In this document: piece by piece, positions 15,964 through 24,054 of the stretch | How positions within the stretch are numbered: position 1 is the first letter of the stretch | Layout of the letters: every line of letters begins with the position of its first letter | NCBI GenBank assembly: GCA_965224605.1 | Contig: CBDCZP010000001.1 | Location: 248,001-312,000 of the forward strand | Length of the DNA: 64,000 nt | Direction: 5' to 3' | DNA from: HyVt-477 sp965224605 | Lineage (GTDB): Bacteria > Pseudomonadota > Gammaproteobacteria > Thiotrichales > Thiotrichaceae | Notes under the pieces: model-generated | Told to the model about the DNA's origin: nothing | The model's input: only the letters and a program-made list of their open reading frames with translations | The model's database searches: none | Program-made: the position numbers and the translations under genes

Positions 15964-17106
15964 ATGGATAACTTCCAAACCTACTACAGCACCGATAAAG
16001 GCTGGCATGATCCCTTTCCAAATTATGATTCACCGCAAACGTTAATCTTGGTCTTTGGACACTCAGACTACTTAAAACACCCTAAGCCATTCATAGACAT
16101 TGAAAAGAAATACCCTAATTCAGTGGTTGCAGGATGCTCAGCACCTGCTGGAATTCTGGGAGACAAAGTGGTTAAAGAAGGGCTTGTTATCTCCATTACC
16201 CGTTTTTGTAATACCCGATTGAATTTTGTTGCGGTTGAAAAAAAGCCGCATGAAGACTCAGTCGAATTAGGTAACCGGCTTACCAAAAAAATCAAGGAAG
16301 ATTCATTAGTGGCTATGTTGACCTTTGCTGATGTATCCGATGTCAATGGCAGTCAATATATGGAAGGTATTAACCAGATTACTGGAAATCAGGTTGTGGT
16401 GACCGGAGGGCTCGCAGGAGACTGTGATGAATCATTACAAGGTTGGGTCATAAAGGGATATCGTCCTCACACTGAAATAGCGAGTGCTATTGGTTTTTAT
16501 GGTGATTCAATCTCTGTCCTTAGTAGCAAGGGAAGTGGTTGGAAACCCTTTGGAGTAAAAAGAAAGGTTACTAAAGCAGATCAGGAAATATTATATGAAC
16601 TGGATGGCAAGCCTGCTTTGCATTTGTATAAGGAATATCTGGGAGAAGCTGCAACGGGTCTACCGGAGACGGGGTTATTATATCCATTAGCAATTTTGTC
16701 GGAAAAATCTGAGGATACGGTTGTTCGCAGTATAATAGGTATCAATGAGGAGAATCAATCCATCTCATTTGCGGGGGATATCCGTCAAGGGGTTTCGGCT
16801 CAACTCATGTATGGTACGTTGGAAAACCTTATAGAAGGGGCTGAAGAGGCAGCGGATAGTCTACCGGCAATACATACGCATAGTCAGGGGGTACTATCAA
16901 TCGTTGCTAGTTGTATCGGGCGGTTGCTGGTACTGGGTAATGATGCTGAGCTTGAGATTGATGCGGTTATGAGAAAGTTGCTACAAAAAACTCAGCATAC
17001 ACAACAGATAGGCTTTTATTCTGCAGGGGAGTTCGCAACGCTTAGCGAAGGGGCTTGTGCGCTACATAACGAAACATTAACACTTACGGTGATTTATGAA
17101 AAATAA
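15964..17106 (+). CDS. FIST-domain sensor protein (NosP-like)
   Basis: 380 residues with an N-terminal FIST_N domain (about residues 25-220; note VVAGCSAPAGILGDKV and VVVTGGLAGDC) and a FIST_C domain (about 225-365; RQGVSAQLMYG, IGFYSAGEFATLSEGACALHN). No signal peptide or membrane segment, so cytoplasmic. Some FIST proteins (NosP) bind haem and sense nitric oxide, and inhibit a co-encoded histidine kinase. The following hybrid kinase starts 11 bases before this stop, exactly that arrangement. Whether this protein binds haem cannot be told from sequence; other FIST proteins bind small ligands. Confidence 0.88.
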   Translation: MDNFQTYYSTDKGWHDPFPNYDSPQTLILVFGHSDYLKHPKPFIDIEKKYPNSVVAGCSAPAGILGDKVVKEGLVISITRFCNTRLNFVAVEKKPHEDSVELGNRLTKKIKEDSLVAMLTFADVSDVNGSQYMEGINQITGNQVVVTGGLAGDCDESLQGWVIKGYRPHTEIASAIGFYGDSISVLSSKGSGWKPFGVKRKVTKADQEILYELDGKPALHLYKEYLGEAATGLPETGLLYPLAILSEKSEDTVVRSIIGINEENQSISFAGDIRQGVSAQLMYGTLENLIEGAEEAADSLPAIHTHSQGVLSIVASCIGRLLVLGNDAELEIDAVMRKLLQKTQHTQQIGFYSAGEFATLSEGACALHNETLTLTVIYEK

Positions 17107-18907
17107 AAATAAACCACACCACCGATTATTGAGTCAGCTAAACAAAAATAATTTATCGTTTAATTCAGTACCTAACGATTTGGCTTTATGGCAGCAATTT
17201 TTATCGGTTATTAACCGTTCCTACCATGCAGATACGGAGTCCAGACAACTATTGGAACGCTCTTTGGAAGTGTCCTCAGAGGAGATGCATTTACTGTATG
17301 AAGAATTAAAGGATGAATCCGAACAACGCATAACAGCTATCCAGAAGTCAGAGCAGAAGATGCGTTTTATGGCGAACATGAGCCATGAAATTCGCACTCC
17401 AATCCATGGGATTTTAGGTTCATTAGATGTCGTAAAGGGTACGAAACTTGATGAGCGACAGCAGCTGTTTATTGATACAGCCCATGTTTCTTGTGAGGGT
17501 ATGCTGGATATCATTAACAATATTCTGGATTATTCAAAAATCAGCGCTGATAAACTTGAGCTTGAAATGACCGAGTTTTCACTCCGTGAGTTAGTTGTGG
17601 AAGTGAATACTATTATGGCGATGACCGATAAAGATAAGCCTGTGGAGGTGCTCTCTTATGTCGCTGATGAGGTGCCTGAAATAGTGCGTGGTGATAGTTC
17701 GCGTATACGCCAAATGCTCATCAATCTTATTGGCAATGGACTGAAATTTACCGAGAGCGGAGAAGTCTACACACGTATCGAGAAACGTTTCGAAAACGAT
17801 AAAGAAGTCACATTGCGATTTGAGGTGAGAGACACAGGCATTGGAATACCACAAGACATGCAGAAGAATGTGTTTAATTCGTTCGTTCAAGTGGATGCCT
17901 CCATCACCCGACGTTATGGAGGAACGGGTCTAGGTTTAACCATTGTGAAAGAATTTGCGGAACTCATGGGGGGATCAGTTGGAGTCGAAAGTATCCCGGA
18001 TAAAGGAAGTTTATTCTGGTTTGAAATTAGTGTCCCTAAAGTTGCAAAACCTGCGACTAAAAACCCGCATCGAACTCTGCAAGGATTATCCGTACTTGTT
18101 GTTGATGATGTTAGTGCCAACAGAGAAATATTTAGTGAATATTTAAGCTCATGGGGAGCTAAACCAAAAACGGTGAGCAGTGGATTAGAAGCACTAGAAG
18201 AGATGGTCAAAGCTTATAATAATGGGACTTATTATGATTTGATTTTGTTAGACTGGTTTATGCCAAAAATGGATGGACTCACTTTAGCAAAGCAAATCAA
18301 TACAGATCCACGCTTTAATCGGACACCTCTCGTATTGCTATCCTCGTATGCAATAGCTCAAGAAAAGCTAGAGAGAGCGGGTATAGAGCATACCTTGACT
18401 AAACCTATTAGATCTTCAGTGCTTAAGAATATGCTCACTGAAGTCATCAATAAAAATCACAAAAAGAAATTGCAGCGATCTCCTGCACTTGAAAAAAATG
18501 CACAACAGAGCCGCACTATCTTGTTGGCAGAAGATAATGAAGTGAATGCTTTGATTGCAAAAACGATGATAGAAGATGAAGGCTTGCAGATTCAGCATGT
18601 GATGGATGGAAAGCAAGTCGTCGAAGCTGTTAAGGAAAAGTCTTACGCCATGATCCTTATGGATGTCCATATGCCGGATATTGATGGCTACGCGGCAACC
18701 CGATTAATCCGACAATGGGAAAAGGACAACAAAATTAAACCGATTCCTATCATTGCGATGACAGCTAATGCGTTAAAAGGTGATCGTGAAAAATGTTTGG
18801 AAACAGGTATGGATGATTATCTTGCAAAACCGGTTAGTCGGGATAAGTTGATGAAAAAAGTAAACTTATGGTTAAAAAAATCACAGAAAAAAGTATGTAT
18901 GGCGTGA
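17096..18907 (+). CDS. hybrid histidine kinase with two receiver domains (NahK-like partner of the FIST protein)
   Basis: 603 residues, no membrane segment. Order: N-terminal helical region (about 40-90), HisKA with MANMSHEIRTPIHG and phospho-acceptor His97, HATPase (DTGIGIPQD; YGGTGLGLTIVKEF), receiver 1 (about 331-450; VVDD, acceptor Asp386 in LLDWFMPKMDG, Lys436), and receiver 2 (about 473-595; AEDN, Asp523 in ILMDVHMPDIDG, Lys578). It lacks a PAS sensor, so its input is probably the overlapping FIST protein. No Hpt domain is present, so phosphate must pass to a separate Hpt protein or regulator outside the window. Confidence 0.93.
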   Translation: MKNKNKPHHRLLSQLNKNNLSFNSVPNDLALWQQFLSVINRSYHADTESRQLLERSLEVSSEEMHLLYEELKDESEQRITAIQKSEQKMRFMANMSHEIRTPIHGILGSLDVVKGTKLDERQQLFIDTAHVSCEGMLDIINNILDYSKISADKLELEMTEFSLRELVVEVNTIMAMTDKDKPVEVLSYVADEVPEIVRGDSSRIRQMLINLIGNGLKFTESGEVYTRIEKRFENDKEVTLRFEVRDTGIGIPQDMQKNVFNSFVQVDASITRRYGGTGLGLTIVKEFAELMGGSVGVESIPDKGSLFWFEISVPKVAKPATKNPHRTLQGLSVLVVDDVSANREIFSEYLSSWGAKPKTVSSGLEALEEMVKAYNNGTYYDLILLDWFMPKMDGLTLAKQINTDPRFNRTPLVLLSSYAIAQEKLERAGIEHTLTKPIRSSVLKNMLTEVINKNHKKKLQRSPALEKNAQQSRTILLAEDNEVNALIAKTMIEDEGLQIQHVMDGKQVVEAVKEKSYAMILMDVHMPDIDGYAATRLIRQWEKDNKIKPIPIIAMTANALKGDREKCLETGMDDYLAKPVSRDKLMKKVNLWLKKSQKKVCMA

Positions 18908-18931
18908 AGTTAGTAGGCATATATTGATCAA

Positions 18932-18970
18932 AAAACCTATTGCCACACCTGTAAAGTGGTAAAAGGTTTT
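18932..18970 (+). terminator. intrinsic terminator after the hybrid kinase
   Basis: AAAACCTATTGCCAC and GTGGTAAAAGGTTTT pair with one internal mismatch region, forming a long stem whose distal arm ends in TTTT. It lies 25 bases past the kinase stop. Confidence 0.55.
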
Positions 18971-18978
18971 ATGACGAG

Positions 18979-18984
18979 TATAAT
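18979..18984 (+). promoter_or_regulatory. TATAAT -10 element upstream of folE2
   Basis: A perfect -10 hexamer lies 92 bases before the folE2 ATG. The matching -35 (GTGGTA, 17 bases upstream) is poor and overlaps the preceding terminator. No Zur-box-like palindrome was seen, although folE2 is Zur-controlled in several bacteria. Confidence 0.35.
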
Positions 18985-19076
18985 CGCCTCCTCTTTGAGA
19001 TAGCTTTTCACTCGTTTGATGAAAACGACTCAGAAACTACTCAAAAACTACTCAGATTTTATACCGAGGAAAACAC

Positions 19077-20054
19077 ATGAGTGCCAGCGATGCGTGCAAC
19101 GATACAAGTTGCGCAATGCCAGATATAGCCAATGAACCCCATTTAGGCCCTAACGCCAAATTAAACTGGGTGGGCATGAGTGGGATAGAAGTTCCTGTGT
19201 TCATGATTAATGGCTGTAAAGAAAAAATTCAAATGGTTTCAAAAGTACAGGCTTATGTAAACCTCAATGATCCAAAAAGCAAAGGCATTCACATGTCGCG
19301 CTTATATCTGACCATCGATCAAAAGCTGGGTATGGGAACACTCTCACCCAAGTTACTTCACGATATTGTTACCGATTTTGTTGAATCACACGAAGGCCTT
19401 AGCGATAGCGCTTATTTAGAATGCCGTTTGGAGTTTTTTGAACGTCGTAATTCACTGATTAGTGAAAACACGGGCTGGAAAAGCTATCCGTTTAGAGTCA
19501 TCGCGACAATGAAAAACGGAGTGGTGAGTACCGAGCTTTCCTTGCAAATTCCTTATTCATCAACGTGTCCGTGTTCTGCCGCTTTAGCGCGTCAATTAAT
19601 CCAAAAAGGATTCCAATCACAATTCTCCAAAAATGGCATGGTCGATGCAGAGCAAGTGCATGATTGGCTAGGAACCACTGAAGGTATTAGTGCCACGCCA
19701 CATAGCCAACGAAGCGTTGCTCAAGTTCGCGTAAAGCTGGATGAGAAACTAGAAGAATTACCTATCTCACGTTTGATAGATGAAGTGGAAGATGCATTAC
19801 AGACACCCGTACAAGCAGCAGTAAAGCGTGAAGATGAACAAGAGTTCGCACGTTTAAATGCAGCAAATTTAATGTTCTGCGAAGATGCCGCCAGACGCAT
19901 TCATGCCAAACTGGATGAAGATAAAACATTGATAGATTTCTGGGTGCGAATCAACCATATGGAAAGTCTGCATCCGCATGATGCCGTAGCGATTGTAACA
20001 AAAGGAATTGATAATGGTTATCGGGATGACCCCAGAGAATTCCCTGTACATTGA
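19077..20054 (+). CDS. folE2: GTP cyclohydrolase FolE2
   Basis: 325 residues. Catalyses conversion of GTP to 7,8-dihydroneopterin triphosphate, the first step of folate synthesis, as the zinc-independent type IB enzyme. Signatures: NWVGMSGIEVPV near the N-terminus, SRLYLTIDQKLG, and the conserved active-site Cys region PYSSTCPCSAALARQL. The C-terminus RINHMESLHPHDAVAI is also typical. ATG at 19077 follows GAGGAAAACAC. It has its own promoter region and is followed by a repeat-bearing gap before ubiD. Confidence 0.95.
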   Translation: MSASDACNDTSCAMPDIANEPHLGPNAKLNWVGMSGIEVPVFMINGCKEKIQMVSKVQAYVNLNDPKSKGIHMSRLYLTIDQKLGMGTLSPKLLHDIVTDFVESHEGLSDSAYLECRLEFFERRNSLISENTGWKSYPFRVIATMKNGVVSTELSLQIPYSSTCPCSAALARQLIQKGFQSQFSKNGMVDAEQVHDWLGTTEGISATPHSQRSVAQVRVKLDEKLEELPISRLIDEVEDALQTPVQAAVKREDEQEFARLNAANLMFCEDAARRIHAKLDEDKTLIDFWVRINHMESLHPHDAVAIVTKGIDNGYRDDPREFPVH

Positions 20055-20102
20055 TCATCACAAACCTCAGAACTTGAGGTGGCTGCTAATCCCTCACTCG
20101 TT

Positions 20103-20146
20103 CCCAAACTCCCGTTTGGGAGCGTAGCCCCGAAGCTCCAGCTTCG
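20103..20146. repeat. double-hairpin dispersed repeat between folE2 and ubiD
   Basis: CCCAAAC-TCCC-GTTTGGG (20103-20120) is followed by CGAAGCT-CC-AGCTTCG (20131-20146). Two adjacent perfect stems without a gene or U-run resemble widespread intergenic repeats of gammaproteobacteria. It may also damp read-through between the two genes. Confidence 0.6.
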
Positions 20147-20192
20147 AGTACTAAATAAGTAGCATCTCAAAATCAACAAATTGAGCAAGTAA

Positions 20193-21659
20193 ATGAAATA
20201 CAAAGACCTAAGGGACTTCCTCAACCAACTTGAAAAACAAGGTGAACTAAAGCGCATCACCGCAGAAGTCGATCCCTATCTGGAAATGACAGAAATTTCC
20301 GATCGCGTATTACGTCAAGCCGGCCCCGCCTTGTTATTTGAAAACCCCAAAGGCTTTAATACCCCAGTACTAACCAACCTGTTTGGCACACCAAAACGCG
20401 TAGCCATGGGAATGGGGGAAGACAACGTAGAAGCTTTACGCGAAGTAGGCAAGCTACTGGCTTTCTTAAAAGAACCCGAACCCCCAAAAGGATTTAAAGA
20501 AGCTTGGCAAAGTATTCCAAAGTTTAAAAAAGTGTTGGATATGGCTCCCAAGCAGCTAAAAAAAGCACCCTGCCAAGAAATAGTCATTGAAAAAGAAGAT
20601 GTCGATTTAACCACCATTCCCATTCAAACCTGCTGGCCAGGTGACGTAGCGCCGTTGATAACCTGGGGATTAGTGGTCACCAAAGGCCCAGAAAAATCGC
20701 GTCAAAACTTAGGTATTTATAGGCAGCAATTAATTGGCAAAAACCGCTTAATCATGCGTTGGTTATCTCATCGTGGTGGAGCATTAGACTTTAAAGAATA
20801 TCAAAAAGCCCACCCGGGAGAGCCATTTCCCATAGCCGTAGCATTAGGCGCTGATCCGGCAACTATATTAGGCGCAGTTACACCCGTACCCGATACCTTG
20901 TCAGAGTACGCGTTTGCAGGCTTATTAAGGGGCTCAAAAACAGAAGTAGTAAAATGTGCAAGCTTTGATATACAAGTCCCAGCCTCAGCTGAATACATAC
21001 TGGAAGGCTATATCTACCCAGATGACACCGCAGAAGAAGGTCCTTACGGAGACCACACAGGCTACTACAATGAAGTAGAAACCTTCCCCGTGTTCACTGT
21101 AGAACGCATAACCCACCGCAAAGACCCTATCTATCACAGCACCTACACAGGTCGCCCACCTGACGAACCTGCCATATTAGGTGTTGCACTCAATGAAGTA
21201 TTCGTACCAATATTGCAAAAGCAATTCCCCGAAATAGTAGACTTTTATCTACCCCCCGAAGGCTGTTCCTATCGCGTAGCCATTGTCAGCATGAAGAAGC
21301 AGTACCCCGGACACGCCAAACGCGTAATGATGGGAGTTTGGTCATTCCTAAGACAATTCATGTACACCAAGTTCGTGATAGTCGTTGACGACGACATCAA
21401 TACACGAGATTGGAAAGACGTCATCTGGGCGATGACCACAAGAATGGATCCCGCCAGAGACACCACACTCATCGAAAACACCCCAATAGACTACTTAGAT
21501 TTCGCCTCACCTGTATCAGGGCTAGGCTCAAAAATGGGCATGGACGCGACCAACAAATGGGAAGGCGAAACCACCAGAGAATGGGGCGAGCCGATAGTGA
21601 TGGATGAAGCTGTGAAAGAAAAAATAGATAAAATCTGGCAAGACCTGGATTTAGATTAA
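20193..21659 (+). CDS. ubiD: 4-hydroxy-3-polyprenylbenzoate decarboxylase
   Basis: 488 residues, standard UbiD length. Decarboxylates the polyprenylated hydroxybenzoate in ubiquinone synthesis using prenylated FMN made by UbiX. Visible motifs are MKYKDLRDFLNQLEKQGELK at the start, the RQNLGIYRQQLIGKN segment (cofactor and metal binding), LGADPATILGAVTPVP, and EGPYGDHTGYYNEVE holding catalytic acidic residues. The C-terminal domain is complete. Its partner ubiX is not in the window. Confidence 0.96.
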   Translation: MKYKDLRDFLNQLEKQGELKRITAEVDPYLEMTEISDRVLRQAGPALLFENPKGFNTPVLTNLFGTPKRVAMGMGEDNVEALREVGKLLAFLKEPEPPKGFKEAWQSIPKFKKVLDMAPKQLKKAPCQEIVIEKEDVDLTTIPIQTCWPGDVAPLITWGLVVTKGPEKSRQNLGIYRQQLIGKNRLIMRWLSHRGGALDFKEYQKAHPGEPFPIAVALGADPATILGAVTPVPDTLSEYAFAGLLRGSKTEVVKCASFDIQVPASAEYILEGYIYPDDTAEEGPYGDHTGYYNEVETFPVFTVERITHRKDPIYHSTYTGRPPDEPAILGVALNEVFVPILQKQFPEIVDFYLPPEGCSYRVAIVSMKKQYPGHAKRVMMGVWSFLRQFMYTKFVIVVDDDINTRDWKDVIWAMTTRMDPARDTTLIENTPIDYLDFASPVSGLGSKMGMDATNKWEGETTREWGEPIVMDEAVKEKIDKIWQDLDLD

Positions 21660-21689
21660 GACTAAGAACGCCCTAGCTTCTCTCTACCC

Positions 21690-21718
21690 CTTGCTCCCAC
21701 GCGCTGCGTGGGAGCAAG
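21690..21718. terminator. 13-bp perfect hairpin between ubiD and hipA
   Basis: CTTGCTCCCACGC (21690-21702) and GCGTGGGAGCAAG (21706-21718) pair without mismatch around GCT. It lies between the convergent ubiD and hipA genes and could stop transcription from both sides, although U-runs are weak. The TGGGAGC core also occurs in the hairpin at 20103-20120. Confidence 0.5.
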
Positions 21719-21760
21719 AGCACGCAGTCGCAATCTAAGCATTAGGTTTTAATAAGCTAT

Positions 21761-23014
21761 CTAATACCGAAACGCCTCAGCCATACGCTCTTGCTCGGCG
21801 CGGTTAATCCCAGTTTGTTTAGCGACTTTATTCCACTGGCTTACACTTTTACACACTTCTGCTTTAATTTTATCCGCTTGCTGAGGTTTGATGCGAAAGA
21901 AATCTATCACTTCCATTGCTAGTTCAAAATCTAGTCGGTTATCATCTTCAGTAATATTCAAATGTAATCCTGTGGCAGGGGTAACAGGGTTGATGTCATA
22001 AGCGGGTGATAGTTTCCAGCCTTTATCATCCAACAGGAAACCATGATTTCTGAGGTGATCGTCGGTATTGGACACAGCAATGCTAAACACCATGCGTCGC
22101 CAGAGTTGTTCTAAGTCTTGTCTGGATTGTGAGCCGTTATAGGTAATGAATTCTGCCAGCTCAAGGTAGCTGGCCTCATAATCTCCGTCGTAATAACCCA
22201 ATTGAGTCATCGCCGAGGTGAAGTGCAGACGTTTTGCGCCAAGCCGGTCAAAGCGTTTAGTCAAAAAGGTATGATGAGGGCTGTCGAAGCGCTGAATACG
22301 GCATTCCGCCATGTCGATTCCAGCTTTAATGGCGAGTTGATAGCAAACAAACTCCCATGCACCCATGTCGATATCGTCGTAACGGCTAGGGAATTTAGCA
22401 ATCCATAGTGATTGTTGTGAGTCAATAACACTGGCTTTGGGTCTTGCACCACCCAGTGAGGAGCCAGGCGAGATGAGCATATAGAGCCACTTTAAATAGT
22501 CTGGGTCGTCGATGGGATGATCGCCTTCAATCTGGCTGGCAGCATATTCTAGCTCGCGTAAAGAGCTTAGTGGTGGCGCGGCTTGTTTATTGTTTTTGTC
22601 GAGAAATTCACCCTCAGGATTGCGCTTAAAACGTAGCCCTCCCATGCGGTATTGATCATGCACACCGAGTAGATAGTCGATCTCATATAACGGTCTGGCA
22701 CGGCGTTGTTCTTGTTGAGCGATCACAGCTTCACGGCGTTTCATTAATAGCCTTCCCCAACGATCAGGGCAGGAATCCAGAAAAATACGGAAGTTGTTGT
22801 CACTGCTAAATTGTCGTCCGCTAAACAATTGTAGTTCGGGATCAATGGGCAGTGCGTAAGGAGAGTTTAGCCATGCTGCATCGTATCTAAAACTATAGAG
22901 TTGTTTATTCCGCAGGGTAGAAGCGGTTAGTTCACCGACAAGTATAGGTTCATTACCGGGTAGAGGAGTGGAGGGTGTGATCCAGTCGGCATAGACCCAT
23001 ACTTGCGTTTCCAT
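21761..23014 (-). CDS. hipA: HipA-family serine/threonine kinase (toxin)
   Basis: 417 residues. HipA-type kinases phosphorylate targets such as glutamyl-tRNA synthetase and cause growth arrest. Seen here: N-terminal subdomain with DSCPDRWGRLLMKRR, the Gly/Ser ejection loop SPGSSLGGARPKAS (regulatory autophosphorylation serine), ATP Lys in IAKFPSRYDD, catalytic loop SNTDDHLRNHGF with the Asp-Asn pair, and metal-binding PAYDINP. All kinase residues look intact. The start ATG overlaps the antitoxin stop as TAATG. I use the symbol for the family; it could be a HipT/YjjJ-like variant with another substrate. Confidence 0.9.
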   Translation of the reverse strand: METQVWVYADWITPSTPLPGNEPILVGELTASTLRNKQLYSFRYDAAWLNSPYALPIDPELQLFSGRQFSSDNNFRIFLDSCPDRWGRLLMKRREAVIAQQEQRRARPLYEIDYLLGVHDQYRMGGLRFKRNPEGEFLDKNNKQAAPPLSSLRELEYAASQIEGDHPIDDPDYLKWLYMLISPGSSLGGARPKASVIDSQQSLWIAKFPSRYDDIDMGAWEFVCYQLAIKAGIDMAECRIQRFDSPHHTFLTKRFDRLGAKRLHFTSAMTQLGYYDGDYEASYLELAEFITYNGSQSRQDLEQLWRRMVFSIAVSNTDDHLRNHGFLLDDKGWKLSPAYDINPVTPATGLHLNITEDDNRLDFELAMEVIDFFRIKPQQADKIKAEVCKSVSQWNKVAKQTGINRAEQERMAEAFRY

Positions 23015-23367
23015 TATTGCTCCGCGTTGTTGGATTTGTTGCTACTGCTTTTTTGACGGGCTAACAATTTGGCATCTTGCAGTTTTCTGCCCAATTCGTC
23101 ATCTTTCGCGATAGTGGCAAGCTCCTCTGCCAAGTTTAAGGCATTTAAAACAATAAGATAATGCCCAATAGAAACACCTTCATCGCCGTTTTCTATTTTG
23201 CGTACGGTCACACGGCTCAAGCCAGTGCGCTCGGAGATCAACTGCTGAGTAAAGTCTCTACGTTTACGGGCAAGCTTGACGTTTTCGCCTAGCGTTTGCA
23301 GAATATTGCGTTGCCGGGGGAAAAGGGTAGCTTTGCGCTTCTCTGGTTTGGTGTTTAATTTGGACAC
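23014..23367 (-). CDS. hipB: HipB-type Xre antitoxin
   Basis: 117 residues. An Xre/Cro helix-turn-helix spans about residues 22-80: VKLARKRRDFTQQLISERTG, then LSRVTVRKIENGDEGVSIGHYLIVLNAL. It should bind the operon promoter and hold the HipA kinase inactive. The basic, disordered tail (LARQKSSSNKSNN) follows. It is the first gene of the pair, in the normal order, and ends overlapping the toxin start by one base. Confidence 0.88.
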   Translation of the reverse strand: MSKLNTKPEKRKATLFPRQRNILQTLGENVKLARKRRDFTQQLISERTGLSRVTVRKIENGDEGVSIGHYLIVLNALNLAEELATIAKDDELGRKLQDAKLLARQKSSSNKSNNAEQ

Positions 23368-23393
23368 TATAGCTCTCTTTAATAAAACTTATG

Positions 23394-23412
23394 GAAAGTA
23401 TAGTATTCTTTC
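23394..23412. promoter_or_regulatory. candidate HipB operator
   Basis: GAAAGTATA (23394-23402) and TATTCTTTC (23404-23412) form an inverted repeat with one mismatched pair, 27 bases before the hipB ATG. Position and symmetry fit an antitoxin autoregulatory site; there is no second copy to support it. Confidence 0.4.
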
Positions 23413-23530
23413 TTTAGATTTTCAATGTTGCTAAAACGAAAGAGCAGCTTGATAAGTTGCTGAGGTGATTGCTGGACTTGCCGAAGATACTGAGTGGATG
23501 CTGAACACTGCCCCCAACTGGATGAGCACG

Positions 23531-23558
23531 GTAGGTCGGATAAGGAACGCCATCCGAC
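23531..23558 (+). repeat. REP-like palindromic unit
   Basis: GTAGGTCGGATAAGGAACG followed by CCATCCGAC, about 26 of 28 identical to the unit at 9202-9233 in opposite orientation. A short spurious open frame (23494-23724) runs over it. Confidence 0.7.
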
Positions 23559-23782
23559 ACAAGAAGTAATACATACTAAAATATCAAACCTTCATCGTAA
23601 CCGTACATCAAGGGGGTCTACTTCAAGCAAGACAAACAAGAAGATTACCTTAGTGAAGATGATGCTTTATAGGGTGGGAAGCAGGAAATACCTCTGTATT
23701 TATTGGTATATTGATTATTTCTGATAGTGAAGGGATCAAGTTGGCCGATCCTTCCCCGACAAATACATAGTCATTCAGCGAG

Positions 23783-23827
23783 TAGTCGGATGGCGTACCT
23801 CGGCTTGAGCTTCCTGCGTCGCCCTAC
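23783..23827 (-). repeat. degenerate REP-like unit
   Basis: The segment contains GTCGGATGGCGTACCT and ends CGCCCTAC, matching parts of the other REP units in inverse orientation but with a longer, altered middle. Together with 23531-23558 it brackets an empty stretch. Confidence 0.45.
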
Positions 23828-23863
23828 CTCCTGCATAATCCACATGGATGTAATAAACAATGA

Positions 23864-24007
23864 TATACCTATACCTATACCTATACCATAAAAGACCGTA
23901 TTACCGGCGGGTTACCTTCTGATCCCGCGACAGTTACCCTGACCTTTACCCAGGAAGAAATAGATCTTTCTTTGGTGAACAGTAACATAACAGTGCAGAC
24001 GGAATAA
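23864..24007 (+). pseudogene. remnant of an adhesin/VCBS-like gene with a TATACC microsatellite
   Basis: Four perfect TATACC units (23864-23887) encode Tyr-Thr four times, in frame with a further 39 codons that end in TAA at 24005-24007. The translated part reads ITGGLPSDPATVTLTFTQEE, then alternating hydrophobic residues. The Tyr-Thr pattern and the beta-strand character resemble the end of VCBS or Ig-like repeat domains of large surface proteins. There is no start codon and an in-frame TGA directly precedes the repeat, so it is a broken fragment if it is coding at all. Confidence 0.45.
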
Positions 24008-24054
24008 TAAGCGAAAACCAATATGTAGATATTTTAGTAATGCTTATTAAGCAG

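Noticed and set aside
19000..19076. Zur box upstream of folE2
   Set aside because: No GAAATGTTATA-type palindrome is visible; only the short direct repeat AACTACTCA occurs twice, which does not match Zur.
23494..23724. Forward 76-codon open frame
   Set aside because: It reads through a REP unit and has no recognisable protein features.
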